NCBI RefSeq assembly: GCF_025612915.1
Contig: NC_069116.1
Location: 42,067,090-42,131,089, forward strand
Direction of reading: 5' to 3'
Length of the DNA: 64,000 nt
Source: Magallana angulata
Taxonomy: Eukaryota > Mollusca > Bivalvia > Ostreida > Ostreidae
Within the stretch, counting starts at the first letter, position 1. Each line of letters starts with the position of its first letter. The translations under genes and the position numbers were made by a program. Below, piece by piece: positions 34,703 to 46,922 of the stretch. The notes under the pieces are model-generated. The model was not told where the DNA came from, made no database searches, and worked only from the letters and a program-made list of their open reading frames with translations.

Positions 34703-36953
34703 CTATAAATCCACCTTAGCCCCTACCATGGAGAGTGGAATGGCCTTCATTTCTGTCCTCATACACAAGAATTCTCCACACACAGTCATAATGGCACACC
34801 CTATCACATTCAGAATCCACCATGGGAGTGTTTGTGGAATGTGGCGATTGAATATCCAACATCCGAGAAAGTGTAAAAAATGTGTTGTCACTGCAAAGTC
34901 CAGACATAGTTTAGCTCTTTGGACAATATACCATATAGCTACAGCACTGGAAAATAAAGAATACATTGTGTAGTGTTAATTACAGTTAACATCAATATTT
35001 GAATAATGAAGTGAGCTGTAATTCAGATAATAAGGGAAAAGTATCTGGTACCTTGTAAGGCTATTTAATAGGAAAGCAATCACTTGAACTCTTCCTGAAT
35101 CTTCCAGTAAATCAAGATCCTAAAAAAAAATGGTACATAAATAACTTTTAATAGGTATGAAATAACTAAAGAAAATACATGCCAAGTACAAAATTAAATG
35201 AAAGCAGAATAATCCAAGGGTTTTTTTTTTACTTAGATACCTCGTACATGTACAGAGTACGTACAATTTCCAATGCTGTAAAAATGTAATATTTTTTCAA
35301 TTAAATTTTGAGATTAAAAATTCCCATAAACATTTAAGGGGATTTTCCTTGGCAGCTTATTTTTATATCCTTTACTGAACCCTTTCATAACTGAATAATC
35401 ATCAATAATTTCCAAATTCAAGATCTTTTTTGCAATCAGATGCCCATAGATGTTGGAAAGAGCTGTTTAGTTTTTGAAAGACAAAAAAAGAAAAAAATAT
35501 CATTGTATTAAAGTCATTAGAATAATTGTTTAACCTCACTTGCATCTTCACTTGCTGATAATTGAAATGCTACAAACCACCTATTTTGCTCACTTTTGTT
35601 TATATTTTGGAGCATAATAATGAAACCAGTAGTTGTTAAAGAAAATTCATTATTTTCCCCAAATTCAACAGTTTACGTGTCAATTTTCCCAAGTCTACAG
35701 ACTCAGACCCAGTTGAAAAACAGTAAGAAGACCCCCGTATTATAAAAAGAAATATTTTCAACGTCGGCCTTGCAACAAAAGAAACATGGGTATTGATTCA
35801 GGGATTGTAACCCTTATTACTATTATAACCTTTTATGGTAATGATACAGGGTCAATGAGTTAATCTTAGCAAGATCCGTAAAGACTAAAAAATTTCCTAT
35901 GAGATGTCAGTCGAAATCTTTCAGTCTAAACGAATCTTGCTGAGATTAGGTTCGAGTAACCCTCATTTCAGTGAAAGAGAAATACTGTCCAAATTATAAA
36001 AGTTTATACTCTACTGGCGTGCGACTACTTCTCGCCGAGTACTGTTTCTCGCCAGTACATTGTGACGTCATTTTTCGTATATATGTGTTGATAAAATGAC
36101 GTCACAATGTACTGGCGAGAAATGGTACTTGGCGAGAACTGGTCACAGGCAAATACAGTTTGTTATACCTGTGTATTGGGTTATAGTAATCATATATGGC
36201 CAGAAATTAGTCCTGACTTTTACCCCTTTCTATTTGTAACCGGTAACATTGGTTACATCGGTAAGAATGTTTGATTATGAATGATTTTCAAACTTTGATG
36301 TACTTGTGACAGGTTACAGAGGTTACTGGTAACATTGGTTACAAAACAGAGTTAGGTTTGGGTTAGGATTAGGGTTAAGGTTAGTTTAGGGTTAGGTAAC
36401 CATTGTAACCAATGTTACCAATGTAACCAATTTAAAAAAGACCCCCTGTAAATCATGAAAATGTCTGTCACCACGTTTACTCTATGTCACAAAGAGAATA
36501 TAGCTGTTACCATTGTAACCAAATAAAATAAGACCCCCTGCTAAACAGAAAAAGGCTCGTCACCAATGTTACCTTTTGTCACCAATAGAATATAGCTGTA
36601 ACCATTGTTACTGGATGAAATTAAACCATCCAGCAGAAAGAAAATAATCAGTTTTGTCATAAATGTTACTTTTGTCACCAGAAAACAGTGCCTTGTTACT
36701 GGTTACAAATGAAATGGGGTAAAAGTCAGGACTAATTTTTCTTGTCAGTTGTCATATATGCTATGTAACATTCCATTACATCCCTTACCGTCTGAGTAAA
36801 CAGCTGATCCATTGACGCATCAAACCGTCCAATGATGTCCATCAAGTACGTCCACATCCCAAACATGAAGTAAAATTGACACTGCATGGCTACTATTTGT
36901 AAACATAACAGCTTTGGGTCCCAAACATGGCTCCTAAAGTGACCGCCATTCAT
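34703..36953 (-). CDS. SYS1: SYS1 Golgi trafficking membrane protein
   Basis: Three minus-strand coding exons in transcript order: 36789-36953, 35052-35119, 34703-34946; 158 aa (human 156). SYS1 is a four-span Golgi protein that, with ARFRP1/ARL1, helps recruit golgins to the trans-Golgi. The N-terminus MNGGHFRSHVWDPKLL aligns with human MAGQFRSYVWDPLLI. Hydrophobic segments lie at about residues 15-41, 65-88, 91-110 and 116-142. The strongest match is the C-terminal half: KLCLDFAVTTHFLHFLGCW and GEFLCMRTEMKAIPL. An in-frame ATG exists 30 nt upstream (36983), but the alignment favours 36953. The gene is convergent with VPS35 and head-to-head with COX4. The long intron 1 holds several MITEs. 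Confidence 0.93.
35861..35948. repeat. Mini-hairpin element
   Basis: The arms TAATCTTAGCAAGATCCGTA and its near-complement ending AATCTTGCTGAGATTA enclose a loop of about 30 bp. The total length is only 88 bp. It lies in SYS1 intron 1. Confidence 0.6.
36029..36138. repeat. Long palindrome (hairpin MITE)
   Basis: The arms contain CTCGCCAGTACATTGTGACG and its complement, with TGACGTCA in both arms and a loop of about 20 bp. It lies in SYS1 intron 1. The TGACGTCA words equal a CRE core, but they are part of the palindrome and not evidence of regulation. Confidence 0.75.
36204..36738. mobile_element. TIR element with GGTTAC internal repeats
   Basis: The ends AATTAGTCCTGACTTTTACC and GGTAAAAGTCAGGACTAATT form perfect inverted repeats of at least 20 bp. 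The interior is full of GTAACCAATGTTACC-type words in both orientations and of a short TTAGGGTTAGG-like stretch (36357-36402). There is no coding capacity. It lies in SYS1 intron 1, 51 bp from exon 1. Confidence 0.75.
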
Positions 36954-39640
36954 TTTAAATCTATTTCGTAGAAGGCCAAACATTACATACTTTAAATAAA
37001 TATTTCAGAGGAGGTCCAATAGGCTATATGTTAGCTGTAGAGAGTAAGAGACTGCATCACACCGACAGACACTCCAACGTCATTTTGCAATCAATGTTAA
37101 TCAAATGTTTTAAAATAGGTTTTACTAAGTGGGGGAAAAGTCCAATATATGTATATATTTTATTTAAGTATGGGATTTCAATGGTATGTTCAATTACGCG
37201 TTACTATATTTAAAAAAAATGCTAAAATAATTAATCGTTACGTGAATTTTAAGTCATTTTCTTCTAAAGTTATATTAATATGATTAAATTGAAATAATAC
37301 ATCATAAAATATATTGTAAGTTATTTCCAAGATTATTGTAGGTATAGCAGTTTTTCTTTTTCATTTCCCTTTAATATATTTTTTTATAATATGGTAAAAA
37401 TCTTTTCAATAAGTACTTCAAACTCATTTGCTTCAATCACTTTGTATACGTGCAAAAATGTCAAAGGTAATTAGCTTCCTCATGGGCCTCAAGCTCTTGA
37501 AAGACCTTGATCGCCGTTGAATTGATTGATTGCAAGCGCTGATACTAAAACAAGTCCCACGGAGAAAACAAGTCCCACGTAAGTCCCACGTAAGTCCCAC
37601 GGCAAATGCAGCTATATATCGATATAATTATGATTTATTATGATTAAATGTGATAAAATCATATAAATTCACACAACAAAATATTTTTATAAGTTTTTAT
37701 TACGGATTTATCGACGAAAAATCAAAGATGTTGGTAAAGATAGATAACTCGTACGTAGAATTCATACGGCAGCAGAAGAAATCTATATACCCGCCGTTTA
37801 TTGATTGATAATTTAATAAATTTTCTTTAACAAAATAAAATCTAATAGCAATAAAAAATGACTTTATATTCATTAAATAACTAAGTAAAAGTTGGGTAAG
37901 TAGACAACTCCTACGCAGAACGCATTCGCCCGCTGAGAAAAGAGCACACCTGCCGCTTACCTGATGGGCGATCTTAATGTTTTACTTTTATTTTCTAACT
38001 TCAAAAATGATCATATTAATATTGATAAAAAAAACCCACATTTATTGATTAACACTCACTAAATGAGTAAAAATCATGAAAGTAAAAAAAAAATTACGCA
38101 GAATCCATAATCTAAACAACTAAATGCTAATTATTTTATTTTATTTTTTTTGTATGTTAGTCTTTTATTTCTTTGTACTAAAAATGCATAGATAAAATTA
38201 TTAATTTCTTAAGGGGAAAAAAGCGCGAATGACTTAAAAATAAAGGGAAAACTCCAACACAGAATTCTTACGACTGTGGATTTAAAATGCACTCCTGTCA
38301 TTTATAGTTATGTCATTTTATTTGTAAATTATTTCAGATGGCTGTAATGTTAACATTTTGCCTTATGATTATGTTCAGAAGAGAGGTTTACTTATTGCTG
38401 TGATTAATTTATTATATTACATGAAGTTGGGTGATACGAGTTTTATATAGTCCGTATATCACTCCTTTTAAGTTTGACCCAGTTCTGTTCTCTCTAAGAA
38501 CTGTCATGTTGTAAACCATGCGTTCATTCAGAGTATTTTTTTTGGGGGGGGGGGGGTAGGGGGGGTATTCAGGTTTGTCGGGGGAGGAGGTCGAGGCATA
38601 TTTTTGGTCATTTTACGATGAAAATTTAAAAAATTTGATTTTTTTCCGGGGGGGGGGGGGATTCCACCCCATCCTCCGAATCCCAGCTCGTGAAAAGTCT
38701 GTTAGTGGTGAAAATCTTCCTAAAAGCTAAAAGTCAAAGAAAAATCTTGCATCTACTCCAAAAAAAAAATGTTGACTGAAATAATATTTGATGGAAGTTC
38801 ATGAGTTATACTAACATATACATGTATTGTTATTAAATTGTTATTGTCAGCAAGAACATTCTAGTCTACGGAAGCTTACCGTTGTCGAGACTGTTCCACG
38901 ATCTTTGGGTCTAAAGACCAGCTCTGTTTAAAGTGGGTTTTTTTCTACATAATGAATGAAAAATCGTGTTTCAAAAATAGAAACCAGCAGAGATCGTCAT
39001 ATTTTTCGAAACCCTTATGATAAAAGAGAAGGCTTTGAAAACATGTATAAATATATAGTTGTTTGCTTGTCAATTTTCAGCAAGGAATCAAGCTGTTTTC
39101 TCGAGATTTCCATTATATTCCCCCACTTTATTCGGAAATATATATATATGTTAAAAGTAACTTTCTACTGAAATAAATGTTTTCGACTTCTTATTCTATC
39201 GAATTATTCATAATAACTGCTAGAATTACACAAGCGTATATGTATATATAAACATGCATTTCTCTCTCTCTTTCTTTGTCTTCCCTCCTTCTTTCACTTC
39301 ATCCCTTTCTACGTCTTCTCCATTCATCTCTCTCTCCTCGAGAGAGATGTAGTTGAACCATTAAAATACATGTAAGGAGAAAACTATCAAGCAAACGGGA
39401 TTGAATGTGTAGGAAAATAAATAAATAGCTATAGACATGCACAAAAAATATGTGACAATATATCAATCATTTTCAAACTGATAGACATATTTTAATATTT
39501 TTGTAGCGAGTCGGTAAGAGTTCCACTGCAACATTCACATTCTAAATGTTCGAAAAGCAAAATGTCATTCCGACAATTTTAATGAATCACACTGAACAGA
39601 ATGAATCGAAGGTCAAGAAATGTTTTACATTTGATAAAAA

Positions 39641-39673
39641 CAGGGACGTATATACTAAGTATATACGTCCCTG
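39641..39673. repeat. 33-bp near-perfect palindrome with flanking repeat
   Basis: CAGGGACGTATATACT is followed after one base by its exact complement. GATAAAAA occurs on both sides (39633-39640, and again from 39673, sharing the final G). Confidence 0.8.
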
Positions 39674-40064
39674 ATAAAAAGAAAATCAAGAATAATGCAA
39701 GATTAATGCATGGCTGCATTACCAAATATTATTGATTTTTTAATGTATATACATGTATTTATTGACATGTGCATATGTTTTTCATACGACAAACAATCAT
39801 TTACTTCACTTTCCCTCAAACGGTTACACGCAGAGTTTTGTATAAAAGAAAAAAGAAAAAAAAGAAGCGGTACCATTGTCACAATCTGAACACGAACACG
39901 TTGATTAATGTATTTTTTTTATCTCTATAAATCATGTACTAATTACAAAATAACTTGCTCACTATTTCCTTTACTACTTTACTATAATATTTGGGGCTAG
40001 TGGAAGGGGGGGGGGGCTACATGTCCAAAGATGATTGGTGATCGTTGGCTCTACCTATAGCTAT

Positions 40065-40086
40065 ACACGTGTATATATACACGTGT
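40065..40086. repeat. 22-bp perfect palindrome with two CACGTG cores
   Basis: ACACGTGTATA is followed directly by its exact complement. Each half contains a CACGTG E-box. It lies inside the 5.6 kb element with no gene nearby that it obviously controls. Confidence 0.7.
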
Positions 40087-40207
40087 TAGTTTCTTGTATA
40101 TTCTGTGTGAATTGAACGGTTTTTTTGTCGCTTAAGAAACAATAGACCTTTGCCTACCTGTATATTGGGAGACGACCGTGAAGCACACCGTGTACACAAC
40201 CCCCACC

Positions 40208-40210
<3 letters not shown>

Positions 40211-40266
<56 letters not shown>
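40211..40266. repeat. (CT)n microsatellite
   Basis: About 56 bp of CT dinucleotides inside the 5.6 kb element. Confidence 0.95.
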
Positions 40267-40270
<4 letters not shown>

Positions 40271-41538
40271 GTTTTAGGTAACTAGGAAAAATAACAGTTA
40301 TGAACGAGTAGATCTACGAAACACAAAATAGTTATGTTTCAAAATACTATGCAGTCCACTTTTATTATTCCCGTTGATAGAGCAAGGTCGTTACATGCAA
40401 CAGAATTATCAGAGTTTCTGACACCCAATTAAAACTTATACGTAATCGTTATGTAATCTGTATGAAATTGAAGACGAATAACACTCAATCCTTATATATC
40501 TCATGTACACTTACACTGAACACTTAATCAAAAAATATTATAAGCCATCAGTGTTTTAACTAGTCAAACTTATTTATAATTTCTACAGTACATTCATAAC
40601 CGTAAACATTTAAACATGTGTGTTACTATCTTCGAGAAGCTTATAAAATACAGAAAAACAAAATTGTTTTTGTAAAGGAAAGTATAATTCATTATTATTT
40701 ACGAAACAGACAAGAAGATTGCCATGTCATTGAGTTGAATCATTTTACAACGTTCAACATTGAACCGGGTGCTTTTTTTTCCTCCATTGAAAACTGAAAC
40801 CAAAATATACCCGGTTACATTCGTTACACTGATATCATGCAATGTAAAATTTTGCTACAGTCTTATGAATGACGTATGTAATATTTGTTTTTAGAAACAA
40901 AATCAGGACTTGAAGATTTACATATAGTTTGGTGAACTAGGCTGTGAAAGTCTTAGATTTAGATATGAATAAGAACAGGCTAACGTATTGTGTAAGCATT
41001 CCAGATTTTATAATTATTTGTTCTCCAAAATTCAGAATTTTAGTAAATTTTTATGGAGAAAGAATATACGTTTAAAGCAAAGTGCACGCACATTTTCGTA
41101 TATACACAATCAGTTTTGTACAATGTTAGTAACTGTTTACATCTTAAAAAACTTGGAGAAGATGTAAGAATTTTTCTTTGGCTTTGTAGATGATTTTCGA
41201 TCACATACGTTTCATGAGCTGAATCTAGATGGGATTCGGGGGTGGGGGAGGGGGGGGGGGTGGAGTTCCGCCCCCCGTGGAACAAATCAAATTTCTTTAA
41301 TTTCCTCGATCCCCTCCCTTAACAAACCTGCATATACCCCTCAAAAATATTCTGGATGAACGGATGGTTTTTATTACGTTTTAATATTAATAATAATCTG
41401 ATAGTTATTTGTTGAATCGTTAATTGGTTTAGTTAAATGATATCAAGATCACAAACTTTCGCGCCAGACGAACAAGTTATGATAATATTTGACAGTATAC
41501 TTTTTTAAAACACAGTAATTCTTATTGAATTCTTACTC

Positions 41539-42602
41539 AGGGTTATTAGAAAAGTTCGCGGACAAGTTGACTTGCAATTGTGAGCGGACTATTTACATGA
41601 TACTAGCGAAACTTTTCAGATTTAACTTTTATTTTCTAAGAAATATGAAACGATTTGTTTGTTTTAAATGCACCATAAAAAATACACATCTTAATTATTT
41701 GATGAGTATGCTTCACGGAGCATGTCAGGTTTTTTTTTTTTTTTTTTTTAATTTTTTAAAATTTTGTACGCATTATTCCTTATTAAGAAAATGTACCGTT
41801 GAAGTGCATAAAAATAAACGATATTTCATTTGACATCACAATAACTTATGAGGGTAATTTTATGAAAGTTTTAAGTTGGAGAATTTCTGACCGTTTTATC
41901 GCCGAACTTGGACGAACAACGCTTGAAAAATGAGTAAAAAAACTTTGACGTCTGTTATATTTATGGACATCTTGGAGCACCGGGCCGTCATTTAATTTTG
42001 TGTGCACGCAGGAAAATCTCCGATGGTCACCAAAGGGTTCTTGTATGAATGCTACTATTTTTTTTTATAGGAAAAACGTTTACAACTTGAATCACAGAGG
42101 TTTAAAGATGGAAAAACTGTTGTTTAGCCCTTGCAGCACCCCCCCCCACCCACCTACAGCCGGGATCTTGCACTTATAGATTTCGCTTATTTACCTCATC
42201 TAAAGTCGAAACTGCGTAGACAGAAATTGTTGGACCTAAATGATCTACGATATGCCACAAAAGGCATTATACAAAAGCTTGACAAATAATGGTATGGACG
42301 TGCATTTTATAAATCGGTTAAATTTCTTAAAAAGTGTGTGGAACTGAAAGGTGTTTACTTTGAAAAAGAGTAACATGTTTGACTTTCAGTTGTTTGACGT
42401 CACCTGACTTCGTGGAAATATGAAATGTTGCTCCGTAAATCTAATTCACGCAAAGTAAAAATCGCTGTGTCTTTTGGAGAAAAAAAATTAAATTCATACT
42501 TACTTTCAAATGGTAGTCATTTAAAATAAAACATACGCCAATCTACAAAGTTCACAGTAATTTTGCCGTAAATCACTTTCCGCGAAGTTTTCTAACAACC
42601 CT
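41539..42602. mobile_element. 1.06 kb TIR element nested in the MULE-like element
   Basis: The ends AGGGTTATTAGAAAAGTTCG and CGAAGTTTTCTAACAACCCT are inverted repeats, followed inward by CGG/CCG. No matching target duplication was found, so the superfamily is open (hAT-like ends are possible). The 102-codon ORF at 41525-41833 crosses the left end and a T18 run and is not a gene. The right end lies about 50 bp before the host element's right TIR. Confidence 0.6.
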
Positions 42603-43150
42603 CGTACAGTTGATTAAAAAAAAACTAAGGTAATGAAAAAATCATATCCATTTTTTTATTAATATGATCATTTTTAAGTTAGAAAATATAAAACATTAAA
42701 ATAACCAATCAGGTAAGCGGCAGGAGTGCTCTTTTCTCGGCGGGCGAATGCATTCTGCGTAGGAGTTGTCTACTTACCCAGCGTTTACTTAGTTTGTGTT
42801 AATTAATGAATATAAAGTCAACTTTTTACCGCTATTGGATTTTATTTTGTTGGAGAAAATTAAAATTATCCATCAATTAAACGGCGGGCATATAGATTTC
42901 TTCTGCTGCCATATGAATTCTACGTACGAGTTATCTACCTTTACCAACATCTTTGATTTTTCGTCGATAAATCCGTAATAAAAGCTTATAAAAATATTTT
43001 GTTGTGTGAATTAATATTATTTTAATACATTTAATCATAATCAATCATAGATATATCGATATATAGCCGCATTTGCCGTGGGACTTACGTGGGACTTACG
43101 TGGGACTTGTTTTCCCCGTGGGACTTGTTTTAGTATCACCCGATTGCAAG

Positions 43151-44222
43151 TAACCTTCCTTGGACGAAGGTGGTGAGCGGCGTACTTCATATGGTAAAAA
43201 CATGTCTCTTGGTCATAGATGTTCAAAATTTTGCGCAGTTTTATGCTCTAGAATTATGATCTTCTGTGACTTATGATATTATCGATAAATAGTGACCTTC
43301 GTTTCGAGTTTCCTCGGATGGTTTTGCAAACCTGACATTCATTTTTGCTCTTGGGTAGTTTTTAATCATTTCAGGGGATATTTTATGTGTTTTAACTTAT
43401 AAATCAGATGTTGTAAGATTAACAGGGGTTTTATATATTGGTCATTTAAAGTTTTAAACAATAGAAAAGTTATGAGTCGCATGTTTAAATAAATGGGTAA
43501 ATGCATGTCTATTGCTAAGGAAACCTTTAATTAAAACAATACTTCATATGATTTTTACACCCTTTAATCCAGTAAGATTAAATGTAGTTATGATATCTTC
43601 AGAAAATTAAAAAGTGTGCCAATTCAATGATATGCCAAGTCTGTTAACCTCAAGGTTATTGTTTTGTTTAATGACACTTTTTTCTTCACTTGCCATTTTG
43701 AATGAAATTATTTCTTTTTTACAAGAAATATTTTAGAAATATGAAGTGTGAAAACAAATTTAATTTTTTTTTTACACATTTTTTACTTCTCTGTTGACTA
43801 TAGAAAGTTTTAAACAATAGTTGTTGTATAGTAGTAGTTGGCTCAAGTCACACATTTTTATTGCATGTTTCTTGAGAAAACCCTCTTCAAATAATAAAAC
43901 ATATATTATCTGAGACCTGTTTATATTAGAGTATATAACTTTTATAAGTATAATCAACATTAAATGAACATTTTGTTTCATTGTTCATTGCATAACTTTC
44001 AGATATCAGAGAGAAAAGTGAAGATAATTTCAAAATCATGGCATCTTTGAATTTTATAGCACCTCATATACAAATTCTTAATTATCATAGCATGAAGGCA
44101 ATAAATATATGAGAATTATAAAAATATAAGCTATATGTGGAATATACATACATACATAGGAATTGCACTTTCTCACATTTAGTGATTCTTTGATCAAAAT
44201 GTTCTGTCTTTTAACAGATAAA
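43151..44222. other. COX4 upstream region
   Basis: The 1.07 kb between the right edge of the 5.6 kb element and the COX4 start codon. A TTTTAACAG acceptor stands 4 nt before the ATG, so a 5' non-coding exon must lie upstream. A GTGAGCGGCG-containing stretch at 43152-43195, followed by a GTAAAA donor-like site, is one candidate. Confidence 0.4.
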
Positions 44223-45997
44223 ATGAGTACTTTAAATATGTTACGGTGTGCCCCACGTGCCCTCAAGAAACAACCCATCTGGGTGGCACCCTCAAGAAAC
44301 ATTGCCCTGACATCAGTTAATTGGGACGCACCAGCAACCACTGGTTCTAAAGCTGTTCTCCCCGGCCATGAGTACTACCCAGGAAAAGAGGAATATTCAC
44401 CAGTCATAGGTTAGATATGCATGCAGTTTCCAATATAAGACAATGTTCAGAGAATTGATCAAAATATTTACAAGGAAAATGTTCACTTTGGGGAGAAAAT
44501 TGTTATGATTATGAGGGGAACTGGCCAACATTCAGACCTAAATTGGCTGTTAGAAAATCACTGCATATAGCAACATGCCAGGGTCAAACAATTTGAATGA
44601 TTTGTTTTTATAAACAAAGTTTTTTGGGTTTTTTTTTTTTACATCCAATGAGTTTATGATACATATTAATACTAGGGTGAATGAAACTTACATAATATTA
44701 AGTGTGAATTCTTTATAAGCATTTTCACTGTAATTATGTTGCACTATATCTTAATTCTGTATATATATACCATATTGAAATCTATGAATGGATAGGACAT
44801 AGAGAAATCGTGGGCCATGGAGAGATTCCCTATTACACTGACTCCTTCACTGTGCCCTGTCCGGCCATCAGATTCAAGGAAGTTGACGAAGCTCTAGGAA
44901 AACTCAGAGAAAAAGAAAAGGGAGACTGGAAACTCTTAACACTAGAAGAGAAAAAAACATGTAAGCACAAGCCAATTATTATCTACTTTCCATACTCAGT
45001 AAATTAAGAGTAAATTTAGTAATGTGATACACTACTGTATTCAAAACATTGTGCAAGGAGTTTTAAAAAATTGATTTCCATTCTATAAAAAATTAGGTAT
45101 AGTGAGCAATATTCCAGTGGGTGTTAAAGTCAGTATCAATTCTTAAAGTGCATAAGATTTCGACATTTCATTGAGTTTTCATTGGCTCATCACTATCATT
45201 TTTATGACAATTAACAGAGCAGATTTCATTTCCACATTGCAAGAGGTTCAGGACTTTTTAATAGTTTTATGAACTTAAATTCACACACTGTAAAGAACTA
45301 GTTTCAATTCTTGCTGGTGGGAAGTCCAGATTTTTTCAAAACTCACCCAGGTTTCTTTAACTTGTTATTATTTTACAGTGTACAGAGCTAGTTTCAATTC
45401 GACCCTGGAGGAGGTTCGGGCTCCATCTGGAGATTGGAAACGTTGTATTGGAGACAACGCCATCTTGATGGCATTGATGTTCCTTGGTGTCTCCGTGATT
45501 GGATTCGCTGGTAAGGGTCAGGATTTGTGGTAAAAAAAAAGATAAAAGGGCTTGAAATGCAGTATTCTCACCTTTAAACTACTTAGCTATTGTTTATTGC
45601 AAATTTTATGAATAAAACCAAAATCATTCCATCTTATCTCATTGCACGTATTAGTCTCTTTTCAATGCGCACATAGAATGAATCAACTCTATATCACAAT
45701 GCAGTTGAAATTGTTGAAACAAATTTTTAATCAACTTGTATTAATAAAAATTCAAAAAAAAATTGTAACTTATTTATGCAAATGTTTCTTTCCTTAGATC
45801 CTCAATATGAGCCCAAAACAGTCACCAATGAATGGGTTGACGCCCAGACCGAGTACCTTATCAAGAAACGAGTCCAGCCAGTGGACGGTATAGCCTCGTG
45901 GTACGATTACGAGAACAACAAGTTCAAGCCCACCTGGTCCATCTTCACAACAAAGGAAACCTCCAAGTCAGTCAAGACCCTCAGTGAGAAGGAATAG
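44223..45997 (+). CDS. COX4: Cytochrome c oxidase subunit 4
   Basis: Four coding exons: 44223-44409, 44796-44960, 45379-45510, 45798-45997; 227 aa. This is the nuclear-encoded regulatory subunit IV of respiratory complex IV in the mitochondrial inner membrane. The N-terminus (MSTLNMLRCAPRALKKQP) is basic and hydroxylated with no acidic residue, as in a mitochondrial presequence. LREKEKGDWKLLTLEEKK (about residues 100-117) matches the matrix helix. One membrane span lies at ILMALMFLGVSVIGFA (about 146-161). The tail VQPVDGIASWYDYENNKFK matches the conserved human VNPIQGLASKWDYEKNEWK. The protein is longer than human COX4I1 (169 aa) through a longer N-terminal part and a C-terminal extension after NNKFK. 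The upstream context suggests a non-coding first exon. Confidence 0.95.
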
Positions 45998-46103
45998 ATT
46001 CCTGCTGTGTGTCGGGTGTATTTAATTTTATTGGGGGAGGCGTCCATGGCCAATTTAGATATCATTCAAGAGACAGAGACTTTGATCTTATAACAATGTT
46101 TTC

Positions 46104-46109
46104 AATAAA
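46104..46109 (+). promoter_or_regulatory. COX4 polyadenylation signal
   Basis: AATAAA lies 107 bp after the COX4 stop codon, the first canonical signal downstream. Confidence 0.65.
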
Positions 46110-46922
46110 CTGATAAAAAATTGTGGATCAGTCTTCATTTTGTTTTTATTCATTTAGCAGTGGATGACAATTAATGAGCAAGTTTAAAATTTGTGTTGAT
46201 TTTTTACAATGGTTTATAATTCCACATCACCATTTAATGTCCAAGCTTTCTTAACATTAGATGAAAACAATTTTTAAGTCCAGAAATCTTATTTTATTTT
46301 AATTTTTGGTTACTGGACATTTTTTTTCATATATTGTTCTCCAAGTAGTGAAACTACATTCATGCTTTTTGATACCAATATATTTTTTACAAGGGGACAC
46401 TTGTTTTTTTAATCAATTTTGATAAAGGGGAAAACATTGATGCAGATCAAAAGACAAAGTTCAGCTAAATAAAGTTTATTGTCAAGGGTTTACCACAGTC
46501 CCCATACAATGAATTTTGAGTCCCAACTTAATTTGCTTGGAGTTAATGTTCAGATATGAATTTTAAAAGCTCAAAAGAAGGTGGGCTTTGAGGTATGGGA
46601 GACGAAACACAAAAATCCACCAACTGGTTGTCTTGTAAAACATATTGATTTTATTATTGATTTTTACAAACCAAATATCTTCAACAAAATCTAATTCATA
46701 TATAATAAAGAATTTAAACGAGGAACAAGCATTTGAATACAATTTACAAAGAGTACATGTATACATTGTATAATACAAGTTCAATTCTCTCACATCAAAT
46801 TAGCATGCCACAGTGACAAATATCCATATTCCATCTGTAAACAGTATCAAACTCTGTTCGTGTTGAGAGGAATTGACCAAGAAATGCTCAATATAATAGT
46901 AGCACCTGTCTTTTGGAAATGT

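Larger units (their letters stand above)
37537..43141. mobile_element. Mutator-like (MULE-type) 5.6 kb element
   Basis: Long terminal inverted repeats of about 490 bp (37537-38025 and about 42650-43141) begin TGATACTAAAACAAGTCCCA near the edge and include repeated CGTAAGTCCCA words, TTACGGATTTATCGACG and TCGTACGTAGAATTCATACG. The element is flanked by the perfect 9-bp direct repeat GATTGCAAG at 37528-37536 and 43142-43150. Long TIRs with a 9-bp duplication are the known structural signature of Mutator-like elements. I see no transposase: interior ORFs are 60-102 codons without motifs. It is therefore non-autonomous or decayed. Other repeats are nested inside. It sits between the divergent SYS1 and COX4 genes. 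Confidence 0.75.

Noticed and set aside
34728-34973. 81-codon plus-strand ORF
   Set aside because: Antisense shadow of SYS1 exon 3, which has clear homology on the minus strand.
36357-36402. Interstitial telomere
   Set aside because: The TTAGGG-like stretch is short and degenerate and sits inside a TIR element, so it does not mark a former chromosome end.
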